Shown: positions 41,600-53,200 of the stretch, in pieces
Layout: each line of letters begins with the position of its first letter
Position numbering within the stretch: the stretch's first letter is position 1
NCBI RefSeq assembly: GCF_036711975.1
Contig: NC_091973.1
Span: 1,674,001-1,738,000 of the forward strand
Direction: 5' to 3'
Origin: Onthophagus taurus
Lineage: Eukaryota > Arthropoda > Insecta > Coleoptera > Scarabaeidae
Length of the DNA: 64,000 bases
The notes under the pieces: model-generated
What the model was told of the DNA's origin: nothing
The model's database searches: none
The model's input: only the letters and a program-made list of their open reading frames with translations
Made by a program: the position numbers and the translations under genes

Positions 41600-44500
41600 A
41601 TGGTAACATTCCGGTGGAGAACCTATAAATTTTCGCAACTTCTAAAGTAAGTAGCTTTAAAATGACGATTTTAATGTATTATTTCTTGTTGTTTTTAGTT
41701 ATATAATACATCTAGCTCAAAAATGTGTTTATACAACAAAATCATTGACATATAATAACTGCCTAGACCAAAATTATGCAGCAGACGTTTGCATGGAACC
41801 CATGTTTTGGTTCGTTGATAACTTTACGAATACAATAGGACCGGTTTGTGGGTTTAAATACAGAGTCTGTCACGACGAGCTCTCTATATGTATGTTGCAT
41901 ATATTTTTGTGAAAATTTGCATATAGGGTGTATCCAAAGTGCTTGTTTCAACTAAAATATTTTCAATTTTCTCCATATACAGGGTGGTTCAGTTTTTAAT
42001 CAGGAAACTTTACTAGGATGTAGTACTTGCCAAAAAACACAAGTTTTTTATATACACATAGGGTCACAACTCTTTTGTTTCCGAGCTATGAGCTGTCAAA
42101 GTTGAGCCAAAAATTTACATTTTATCTTTTATTTCGGGTATGAGTAAACCACAGAATTTGAAATTTTGTATGTATGTACTACTGGTTCATATCTTATTTT
42201 CAACCATACCTTAAACTTCCCTAGCGCCCTCTAAGGGGATGAAATTCACAACGTGTTTGATTTTTTTATAACAACTTCTTAACGCCATGGAATATTAACA
42301 TAAAAAAATATGGGTTGTAAAGCTTATTCATTATTGGTACGTTTTTGTCTCTTTAGTTGTTTCCTTAAAGATAATAGTTTTAGCGTAAAAAAAGAAAATA
42401 TGCTACATTGGACTGTAAAGCGCTGCTATTATTAAAAAAAAATTTTTCTTTATAGGTGGCTATGGAAGTTGTGCACTTACTAGGATCTAGTACTAACTAA
42501 ATAACACCAATTAATTGTGATTTTCATAAGAAAAACCATAAATAAGATTAATGCCTGTCTGAACAAATTACGTTGTTTTAAACAATATTAAAAAATTGAT
42601 GCTCTTGCTTAATAACCGTCAAAAATTATTAATAACCAGAAATAATTATGAGGATTCACTGTAAATAAAACTTACATGTTCTCAGAGCTAACTTTTAGAA
42701 TAATTTTAGCTAAACATGGCGGCATATAGCGGTACATGGCACGATATTTTATTTTTTTACACGGAAACTATTAACTATAAGGAAAATACTAAAGAGACAA
42801 AAAAGTACCACTAAAGAATAAGCTATACAATCCATATTTTTTTATGTTAATATTCCATAGCGTTAAAAAGTTCTTATAAAAAAATCAAGAGAGTGGTGAA
42901 TTTCATCCCTTTAGAGGGCGCTAGTGAAGTTTAAAGTATGCTTGAAAATAAGGTCTTAACCAGTAGTGAATACGTACAAAGTTTCAAATTCAACGGTTTA
43001 CTTACAGCCGAAATACAAAACAAAATGTAAATTTTCGGATCAACTTTGATCGCTCATAGCTCTAAAACAAAAGAGTTGCGACCCTATGTTTATATAAAAT
43101 ACTTGTGTTATTTTGGCAAGTACTACATCCTAGTAAAGTTTCCCGATTAAAAACTGAACCACCCTGTATTATACCGGAAATGGACCCCAACTTTGTTATT
43201 TTAAATGGAATGTACCAATTTTTATTGAATTTTCGAGATATCCGCTAAATTTTAATACAATTTGATATAAGTCATCATATGTCTAGAGTGCACCATTTTT
43301 GAAATATTTCAGTTTTTTCAAAAATGCAACCCTTCAGAATAAAAATTATTTTTTTATATTACACTTGAGTCTACTACTAAATTATTACTTATTTTTTTTA
43401 TATTTAACACGCTATACTGTTTTTTTCTCTTTATATACTTTATGGTGAGGTGGAAGAACAATATACAGGGTGTATCTGAATGACTGCAACAAACTTCAAG
43501 AGGTGATTCTTTAGTGAATTTTAAGGGTACTTTGATATATCAACCATGGGCGACTTCGGCTCCCCTAAGGAGCTACACCCCTCCAAAAATAGCGGAAAAT
43601 TTTGGTTTAATTTCTTTTGCTCAAAAACCATAAACGCTAGGAAAATGAAATTTGGGAAATATGTTTAACTCATAATAAGGCACGTTTTGACCCTACTTGT
43701 ACTTTCAATCTACCCTTCCAAACTACTAAACGTAACCACCCCCGTTCAATTTATGCCTAGATTTTTTTTATGACGATGATAAATACATTGAAAAAATTTC
43801 AGTTAGATAGATAAAACTATTCTAAAACTTTTTTGTCTCTCTGATGTTCTTCTAAAAATTAATAATTTCTGAGAAAAAAAATAATTAAGCAAACACTAAT
43901 TGTTAAGCTGTAGGGTTGTTAATCGAAAGTTGGAATGAATTTATAATGAAAAAATCTTAGTAGGCTTTGCAATCTTTGTCAGAAATATTTTTGACGTTTA
44001 AATATCAGTTGGTTTTCTTACTTTATTATTGTTTTATTTAAAATTTTGAAACGTCGAGTGAACGAGCGTAAATGCGATAGAACTTTATTCAAAAATTAAT
44101 TTGAAAAACAATAATAATACAGTAAAGCTTCGCTAATCCGAATCAATTAAAACCAGCTCAATTCTGACTATGGAAGCATGCGGATTATTGAAGTCATATT
44201 TAAATATTATCAAAAAAGTCTTATAAATACTTATTTATAGATTTATTGTACTAGATAATATATGCAATACATTCTCATGTTTTACTTTTAATTGCTATTA
44301 AATTAGCTGATAGTTTGTCCCAAGCATTGGCAAGCATGAACACAGCATCCTTAATAGAAATATTCTTCAGTGCTTTGGAAATATCGTCTTCCTCTATAGA
44401 TAGAACATGTTCTAAGAGACTTTTCCGGTAATACACTTTCGTTAAACGAAATTTATTTTGATCCATAGGTTGGATAAGTGGAGTACAATTGGGTTGGTAT

Positions 44501-46844
44501 AACGTAAACAAGTAACTATAAACTATAAAACTAAACGTGTTCCAACTTGTTTAAACGGCCACACAAAAAGACCGTTAATTCCGATTAGCGAATCTTCTAG
44601 CAATTTGGATTGCAAGGGACATAATGCAAATTTCACGTTTTCTAATTTTGTTCGGATTACAAGGGAATTTGGATTTGGGGGTGTTTGAATTAGCGGAGCT
44701 TTACTGTAGTAAGAAAAACTGACATTTAAACTTCAAAAATATTTCTGACAAAGATCGCAAAGCCTACTAAGATTTTTTCATTCAAAATTCATTCCAACTT
44801 TTGATCGACAACCCGTTGTTTAACGGGCAGTGTTTGCTTTACTATTTTTTTTCTCAAAAATTAGTCGTTTTTGGAAAAATTTCAGAGAGACAAAAAAGTT
44901 TTAGAATACTTTCATCTATCTATGTAAAATTTTTCTAATGTATTTATCATCTGCATAAAAAAAATTTTCGCAAAAATGCAAAGGGGGTGGTTACGTTTAG
45001 TAGTTTAGAAGGGTAGGTTGAAAGTACAAATAGGGTCAAAACGTGCCCTATTATGAGTTAAACATATTCCCCAAATTTCATTTTCCTAGCGTTTATGGTT
45101 TTTGAGAAAAAAAAAATTAAACCAAAATTTTCCGCCATTTTTGAAGGGGTGTAGCTCCTTAGGGGAGCCGAAGTCGCCCATGGTTCATATATCAAAGTAC
45201 CCTTAAAATTCACTAAAGAATCACCCCTTAAAGTTTGTTGCAGTCATTCAGATACATCCTGTATATTGAACCTCACCATAAGATTGATCAGTTGTTTATT
45301 GGAAACCATTTTTAGTTGTTTATTCTGAAGTGTAGTACATTGTGATCAATAAATATTATTATTATTATTATTAAATATTCTCGGGGTTTGCACAGAAAGA
45401 AACCTGTGAAAAGATTTAAAAAAAATTATACAGGTGGTCAGAAATTTGCGCCGAATTTCCAAAAACTTAATTTTTTTTAAAGGCAACCCCAATTTTTTCC
45501 TTCACCAGCGTATTATACGTTGAAAAATAAAGGAACTTTCTCATTACATCCCTATATCTAAAATGTATGGTTTTCATAGAAACTTAAAAAAAAATTTTTT
45601 TGATTATTATTAAATTTAAAATTTGATTGTACCACATACATATAGACTCAGCTCGTCGTGACGGACCCTGTACATTTTAAAACGTTTTATTAAGCTTTAT
45701 TTTTCTTAAAGATATTTGTAGTCGTCGTCGCTGGTTTAACAGCATCCGTGGTTGTTATCGCATATTATATAGGTCTTCCTTATTGGTGGAACCGAAATCC
45801 TTATATGTGCGTTTTCTTAGTCATTTTTGGAAATTGGTTGTTACTTAACGTTTGTTTTCATTATTATATGGCTGTTATTACTCCGCCTGGATATCCACCC
45901 CAAGTAATTATAACAATATTTATTACATAACGATTATTATTAATGTTTTAGGGAGAGTTAATCACCGAGGCTGTAAGCATTTGCAAAAAATGTATATCAC
46001 CGAAACCACCAAGAACTCATCATTGCTCCGTTTGTAATAAGTGCATTTTAAAAATGGACCATCATTGCCGTATCCTTAAACACAATAAATTCGTTTTTAT
46101 TTTAATAAAAGCCTTAAGTAAAAGTTAGCTTGGTTAAATAATTGTATAGGATTCCAAAATCATCGTTATTTTTTTATGTACATGATTTATACGGTAGCTG
46201 GGGTGTTATTTTTAATTTTAGCCGGATTTGAGTTGGCTTATGAAGAGCTCTATTTCGCAATCGACGACGCGGATGAACCGGAATTGGAGGGACATCCGGT
46301 TAAATTTAATAAAACGGGTGCAATCATTCCAGTAAAAAATTAACAACTTAATTATATCGATATTATAATTATTTTTGTATTAAAGGTAGATGTCGCCTAT
46401 TTAGACCCCGTTCAAGACTTCGATTTACAAAACGACGAACTCCCCACGACAAGTTCTTGGAGACGTGGAGCTTTAATATACATGGCACTATTAAATTGCG
46501 GTACTAAATACATTCAATAATTTTAAATGTAACTAAAAAATAAATTTGTAGCTGTTTTATTGGCGTTAGGTGGGTTAATGTCGTGGCATAGCCGATTGAT
46601 CGGGAAAGGTGAAACAAGCATAGAAGCGAATATTAACCGAACAGAAACCCAGCGATTAGCCAAACTTGGGAAAACTTACGTAAATCCCTACAACTTTGGA
46701 AGTAGGCAAAATTGGCGGATGTTCCTTGGATTGGTTCAAGGACGTTCGTGGTTAAGACACATCTTATTACCCTCAGCTCATCAACCGGAAGGAGACGGGC
46801 TAATTTGGCACACCGTTCACGATAGGCTCTCACACATCCATTAA
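41600..46844 (+). CDS. ZDHHC16: Palmitoyltransferase ZDHHC16
   Basis: Membrane protein S-acyltransferase of the DHHC family, ER/Golgi. Exons are 41600-41646, 41699-41843, 45712-45903, 45952-46069, 46129-46331, 46386-46500 and 46552-46844. The phases close to 370 residues, against 377 in human. FWFVDNF at the end of exon 2 and [13 protein letters not shown] across exons 3-4 are ZDHHC16 marks. The Cys-rich domain is [25 protein letters not shown], then [15 protein letters not shown]. The catalytic DHHC is residues 164-167, with an intron placed just after it. The tail holds [18 protein letters not shown] and [12 protein letters not shown]. There are four hydrophobic segments. Exons 1 and 2 are separated from the rest by a 3.9 kb intron holding two hairpin elements. 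The first exon is inferred from phase and from similarity in exon 2. Confidence 0.92.
41980..43166. mobile_element. Hairpin element, CAGGGTGG ends
   Basis: An 1187-base element, TA-flanked on both sides (41978-41979 and 43167-43168). It begins CAGGGTGGTTCAGTTTTTAA and ends with the inverse TTAAAAACTGAACCACCCTG. The arms, about 450-500 bases each, match with scattered changes (ACTTTACTAGGATGTAGTAC on the left, GTACTACATCCTAGTAAAGT on the right; TTCATTATTGGTACGTTTTT on the left near 42330, inverse near 42800). The centre, about 42450-42720, is unpaired. There is no coding capacity. It sits in ZDHHC16 intron 2. Confidence 0.9.
43440..45285. mobile_element. Hairpin element, CAGGGTGTATC ends
   Basis: Left arm 43440-44118 and right arm about 44707-45285 are inverse copies. 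Examples are GGTGATTCTTTAGTGAATTT against its inverse near 45205, and GGCGACTTCGGCTCCCCTAA against its inverse near 45160. CAGGGTGTATCTGAATGACT starts at 43466 next to TA, and its inverse ends at 45261. The pairing continues outside these ends through TTATGGTGAGG, so the original insertion was probably larger. A Tigger element sits near the centre. Without it the loop would be about 100 bases. Confidence 0.88.
44120..44706 (-). mobile_element. Tigger/pogo-type element, internally deleted
   Basis: Terminal inverted repeats are CAGTAAAGCTTCGCTAATCC at the left (44120) and ATTAGCGGAGCTTTACTG at the right (ending 44706), with TA flanking on both sides (44118-44119, 44707-44708). These are typical Tigger ends. 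The minus strand at 44511-44275 encodes [19 protein letters not shown], then [19 protein letters not shown], the last part of a DDE transposase. The catalytic core is deleted, so the element is non-autonomous. Confidence 0.9.
45345..45375. repeat. (ATT)n microsatellite
   Basis: A short run of ATT triplets, about nine units, in ZDHHC16 intron 2. Confidence 0.8.
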
Positions 46845-47287
46845 CAAAAAAATAAAAAAAAATTGTCTAATTAGAATTTAAGTAAATAATAAAAGCATTC
46901 CATTTTAAAATGTTATCTTTTTCGTTTATTTACGCCGCCCGTTACAAGAAAAACATTTCACATCAAAATACAAAAAACTTTTTTTATTAAAATATAAATA
47001 GAAAAAGAATATTGCGTCTTATACAGGTGATCCAAAAGCGGGTTTGTTAAAATAAAGTTATATACAATCCAGAAAATGAATTAAAGTGTTCACTTTTTCC
47101 ATCAATCATTTTTTACAAAAATAAAAAAAAAATCTTTCGAATCACCTCGTTATCAAAATACTGCAAGAGAAAAATATTTCCGTCATTTTCATATCTTCAC
47201 GTTTCAAAATAAAAAAGAAAAAATCCTTATGTATATAGAAAATAAATAGCTTTCTTATATCGTTAATATCCTAAAAGTTTGTTTTCC
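46845..47287. other. Convergent 3' UTRs of ZDHHC16 and INO80
   Basis: AT-rich sequence between two convergent stop codons. AATAAAAG-like signals for ZDHHC16 lie near 46888. No gene. Confidence 0.5.
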
Positions 47288-50200
47288 CTACGAATCGGAC
47301 TGTTCGGAGAAATTGTAAAGATATGTCGAACCGGAAACGAGGCTATTGTTGTGTGTGGTCGTCGAATTGCCGTCGGACGGCAACGGAACCGGTAGCGGCT
47401 TTGCAGGTTTTCGCGGCCGGTAACTCCCTCTCGAACCCTGATGCGCGGGACCGGAAGGCTTTAAACGCGGTCTTCCGGGACCTCGACGCACCGCCGGCGT
47501 CGTCCCACTATTTCCAGCAGACGTGCTCGGCACCGACGATGACGACGAGTGACGCGTTTCCGGCGTTGATGACGTCGGAACAGCAGCTTCAAACATATAC
47601 GAAGAATTGTATTTCGTTTGTTCTTGAGATGAATCTAAATTACATAAAGTTTTCAAATCATATTAATTCACATTAAAAAATCATGAACCTTTACCTAATG
47701 TAGAGGTAGAAGGTGTTGATTGTGAGGTAGAATTAAATCGTCCCAAAGCTGAAACGCGTCTTGATCCGCGAGGTCGGCCTCGTTTTGATGCCCCTCGACC
47801 TGGATTCCGAGGTTTTGTGGGTCCAGGATGTGAATATACTTGTGGTTCTGTTAAATAAATTAATATATTAATAATAATATAAAAAATTTTATCAAAGGAA
47901 AAGCAAAATTTGAAGATTTCAAGATTATGTTGGTGTTGTATTCAACGGTAGAGGTCGTTAACCTGTTTTTGGTGGATTATCTCGGCCGCAAGCGACCTTG
48001 GCTTTATCGGAAAATGTCGTAGATTCTTATCAGTTAAGCCGCTGCAGTATTTATTAACCAGTTTTGGGTGAATATGGTTTTAATTAGAGATAATTTGAAG
48101 CATATAGAGTAGAATTAAATTGAAAAATTTTTTACTTGAGGTTTGTGTGGTCCATTCGCAGTCGACGTCCATAAGATCATTTTCAACGATTTCATCGGCG
48201 GCTATTTCCATGCTTAAATCCATTAATGGGCTATTTGGAGTGCTATCCATTAAGGATCCTTCGCAATACCCGCTTTCTTGACTTTCTTTTTTTAGTTTTT
48301 CGGCGGTGGTGGTGATATTTGCTTTAGTTGAAGCCATGTATTTTCGTTTTCTGTCCATTTCTCGCATATCTTCTAAATGTCTTCTTTCTTCCGCTCTTTG
48401 TCGATCTAAAAAAAATATTAATATTAAAACAAAAAAATTTTTTTTGGGATTATTTACATTTTTGTTCGATTTCTTCATCGTCTAATAACAAAGAAACAAC
48501 TTCTTTCGGTTTTAAAGTATCCGGTTTGAAATTGCCGCCGCTAATAACCAATTTTTGAATTTCGCTTTTTTCTCTAGCTCGTTCTAAAATTCTTTCCTCA
48601 ATCGATCCTTTACAAATTAATCGATAAACGGTGACTTGTTTAGTTTGGCCTAATCGGTGAGCTCTGTCCATGGCTTGCTGATCGACTGTGGGGTTCCAAT
48701 CGCTATCGTAAAAAATCACAGTGTCCGCGGCGGTTAGATTGATTCCTAGACCTCCAGCTCGGGTTGAAAGTAAAAATACAAAAATATCAGTCCTAGCTTG
48801 AAAATCAGCGACCATATCACGTCTTTCAGAAATTTTTGATGACCCATCTAACCTCATATATTTATGGTGTCGATGCCACATATATTCTTCTAATAAATCG
48901 ATCATTTTAGTCATTTGGGAGTAGATTAAAACGCGATGCCCTTCTTCTTTTAATCGTTTTAAAAGCCCATCAAGCACGGATAATTTTCCAGAATCGGTGA
49001 CTAAAGTTTCTTTATCCGGAATTGTAATGTGCGACCACCCATGCATTGGCGATAAATTATCTAAAGCAGTACGAGGGATTGGGTGAAACTGGGACACCGA
49101 GGATTTTCGAGACAAATTTTGATTTGTAGCGTTACAAAAATGATAATTTAACGAGTTTAAGGACCAATCGTCAACGTGTCGCGCCCAATGATGGGCGACG
49201 CGACGCGATGGGCAAAATAATTGGGGCGCGTTTACAGTCACTTTAGGAATTACACTAAAAAGGAACGATGGGATCTCCGTTAACGTACAATCGAAAATTT
49301 GCGGCTTGCGTTCTTCGTAGATTAAATCGTTTAATTCCGCCTTTTTCTATTTTTGAAACAAAAACAATAATTAAATAGTTAAGAAATAAAATAAAGCGAG
49401 TTTTACTTACATTATCATCGATGTTTTTGTATCGAATATTTCGGTGCTCAATCGTTTCCGGCATAGAAAGTAACAAATGTTTAACGAACGTGTAAAAAAC
49501 TTGTTTCCCCGTGCAATTTCTTGTAAAAACTAGATCTCGTAGTGTTGGACTCATATCAATCGAAGCCGGGCTCATTTTAAACTCACTCGAAACGTTTATA
49601 TCTAAATATTTAGGTCTCGTTCCCGAGTAAAAATACCTATAAGCGTTGTTATATTGTCGCCGGGTTATTTCAAAAAAACTTTGCCACCTTAAAAAAATAA
49701 AATAAACCATAAATTTGTTTAAAAACTTCTTTTTAGTTTACCTTTTTAAGATATCACTATTAAAAATGCTAGAAGCTTCACCAATACTTATTTTAATGGA
49801 ATGTAAAAATATAAAAATCGATTGTTTATCGCTTTTTAAACAATCATTAATATTGACGGGGTTAAAACAAAACAATTTAATTTTTTGAAACGTTTCCTGT
49901 CGAACGTTGAAATCAAAAATTTCATACGGAACGTTATACGTTAATGAGTTAAGAAAAATCGGGGATTTCGCATCCCGCCTTTCAAATAATTCGGGATGAT
50001 TACAAACTTTCCGAAATTGCATCACCAAATTCATCAAGTTTGACGTGAAATTTTTATCAACGTTGTGACTATCACCACCTCCACCGCCAACCGTATAATG
50101 CAGCAAATCTTCAATACGAATTTTTTGTTTTAAAGCCATGTAAAGTAATTTTTGTCGCGTTGTCAACGGACAATAAAGCATTACTTCAATTTTATCCGAA

Positions 50201-53200
50201 AGTTCATTTTCGACATCTTTTTTTATTCGACGCAACATAAACGGCTTTAAAATCATGTGCAATCTAGATAAATGTTCTAAAACAATTTAAGTTATTTAAA
50301 TCAAAATAAATTTTTTTTCTTACTTTCATCAATTCCCGTTTTATTTTCAGCGTGGCTTTCAATATCTTTTGAAAACCACTCGTTAAATTCTTCGTGTGAG
50401 TCGAAAAGGGTGGGCATTATGAAGTGGAGTAAAGCCCAAAGTTCCGCCATGCTGTTTTGGATTGGGGTTCCACTTAATAACAGTCTATTTCGACAATTAA
50501 AACCTAAAAGTGTTTTCCAACGCATGCTAAAAAAAGTTTAAATAACGATCTGAATCTGGAATGTTAAAAATGTAAAGGATCTCACCTATTAGTGCTTTTA
50601 ATAGCTTGCGCTTCATCTAAAACCATGTACTGCCATTTAATCCTATTAAAGTATTTAACATCCGAGATAACGATTTGATAACTCGTTATTACAATGTGAA
50701 AACCACCGTCTTTAGTGTGCATCCCGTCGTGGTTCCAAAATTGCCTCAAAATCTTACGATCCGCCGGGTTTCCCCAATATGGAACCACTTTGAATGCAGG
50801 TACAAACTTTGCAAATTCTTGTTGCCAATTATGTAGTGTTGATGCTGGGCATATTACCAAAAATGGACCCCATAAATCTAATGTAAATAAAAAAGTATAT
50901 TCAAAGCTTAAAAAATATAGTTGTGGTGCTTAAAAATAATTAGAAGATTTTTAACTTATATTTTGAATGATTATTATGAAACACATCTAAAGGAGGATCG
51001 CGCAGAATTCGACGTGCGGGACACATATTAAGAAATAAACCCAAAATTAAGAAATAAGCCTAGAATAGACCTAGAAACATCTTCATTGAGTCGGGCAAAC
51101 ATAGATCAGCTCAATATTACACGAATTTTTGGCAACACTCCTCAACAGGTACAAAAACATCCTGATTCAAAGGATCAGACAAACTATGACTGTTCGAGCC
51201 TTACCAGAAGAGGGATGGAGGAATAGAAAAGAATAGTGATTACAATGCGAGATGCGATTATACAGGGTGTCACATAAAAAACGCCCCAAGCTGTAACTGT
51301 TATTTACATTCCGATTTCCATGAGCCAGGTATCAAATGAAATGGTTTGATGAATACTATGTTTTATGCTACAAATAAATTTTTTAAAATTGCTCGGTATA
51401 TTATTTTTTGCGCTATTAGAGAGAGATTTTTTTCTGAATCCATTGATGTATAATATATCCATTTTAAATTTTAGCAGAAAAAAACACCTGTATACAGAGT
51501 ATCTCTTGTAATTGTTTTTTTAGATTCCACTATTCGTACAGTTTTGAAATTTTAGTAGCATGGGTTGTTCATTCGGAACTTTCGATCTACAATATTTTCA
51601 AGATGGCTGCCATATCCGGTCTACCGGAAGTAGCCCATAACATTAAATATAATCATTAAATATGAAGATAACCTCAAAAATATCATTTTTATAGCAGTGT
51701 ATAGCGCAATCTGGAAAAAATTTCGAAAATTTTAATTGAAAATTTGATTTTAAATGAATGCAAATATTATTCAAAACACTTTTCGTGTTTCTCTGTATAG
51801 TACTATTCACAGGGAAATTAAAATAATTTGTTATTAATAATCAAGCAAGAATTTTTTTAAATGTTTCAAACGAACTTTGTTCTTAATTTGATTCTAAACA
51901 ACTTTCATTTAAACATTTTTGTGATACAACCCTTAATTATAAAGACAACCTCAAAAATATAATTTTTATACCAGTATATAGCGCAGTCTGGAGGAAATTT
52001 CGAAAATTTGAATTGAAAATTTGATTTTAAATTAGTTTTTAAGCAAATATTATTCGAAACACTTTTCGTGTTTTTTTGTGTAGTACTATTCACAGGGAAA
52101 TTAAAATAATTTGTTATTAATAATCAAGCAAAAATTTTAAAAAACGTTTCAAACGAACTTTGTTCCTAATTTGATTCTAAACAACTTTCATTTAAACATT
52201 TTTGTGATACAACCCTTAATTATAAAGACAACCTCAAAAATATTATTTTTATAGCAGTGTATAGCGCAATGTGGAAAAAATTTCGAAAATTTGAATTGAA
52301 AATTTGATTTTAAATTAGTTTTTAAGCAAATATTATTCGAAACACTTTTCGTGTTTTAACCATAATGTCTATGTAGTACTGTTCACAGGGAAATTAAAAA
52401 AATTTATTATTAATAATCAAGCAAAAATTTTAAAAAATATTTCAAACGAACTTTGTTCCTAATTTGATTCTAAACAACTTTCATTTAAACAGTTTTGTGA
52501 TACAACCATTAATTTTGAAGATAACCTCAAAAATTACATTTTTATAGCAGTGTATAGCGCAATCTGGAGAAAATTTCGAAAATTTGAATTTGCAATTTGA
52601 TTTTAAATTAGTTTTTAAGCAAATATTATTCGAAACACTTTTCGTGTTTTAACCATAATGTCTATGTAGTACTGTTCACAGGGAAATTAAAAAAATTTAT
52701 TATTAATAATCAAGCAAAAATTTTAAAAAATGTTTCAAACGAACTTTGTTCCTAATTTGATTCTAAACAACTTTCATTTAAACAGTTTTGTGATACAACC
52801 ATTAATTTTGAAGATAACCTCAAAAATTACATTTTTATAGCAGTGTATAGCGCAATCTGGAGAAAATTTCGAAAATTTGAATTGAAAATTTGATTTTAAA
52901 TTAGTTTTTAAGCAAATATTATTCGAAACACTTTTCGTGTTTTAACCATAATGTCTATGTAGTACTGTTCACAGGGAAATTAAAATAATTTGTTATTAAT
53001 AATCAAGCAAAAATTTTAAAAAATGTTTCAAACGAACTTTGTTCCTAATTTGATTCTAAACAACTTTCATTTAAACATTTTTGTGATACAACCCTTAATT
53101 ATAAAGACAACCTCAAAAATATAATTTTTATAGCAGTGTATAGCGCAATCTGGAGAAAATTTCGAAAATTTGAATTGAAAATTTGATTTTAAATTAGTTT

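Noticed and set aside
47323-47676. Plus-strand ORF of 117 codons
   Set aside because: Antisense to INO80 exon 11; its composition follows from the Ser/Thr/Pro-rich coding on the other strand.
49255-49710. A separate 151-codon gene
   Set aside because: It is INO80 exon 7 read on through the intron; splicing at 49411 restores the family sequence.
51260-51275. Another full hairpin element with a CAGGGTGT end
   Set aside because: I could not find the inverse end nearby, so only an edge is noted.
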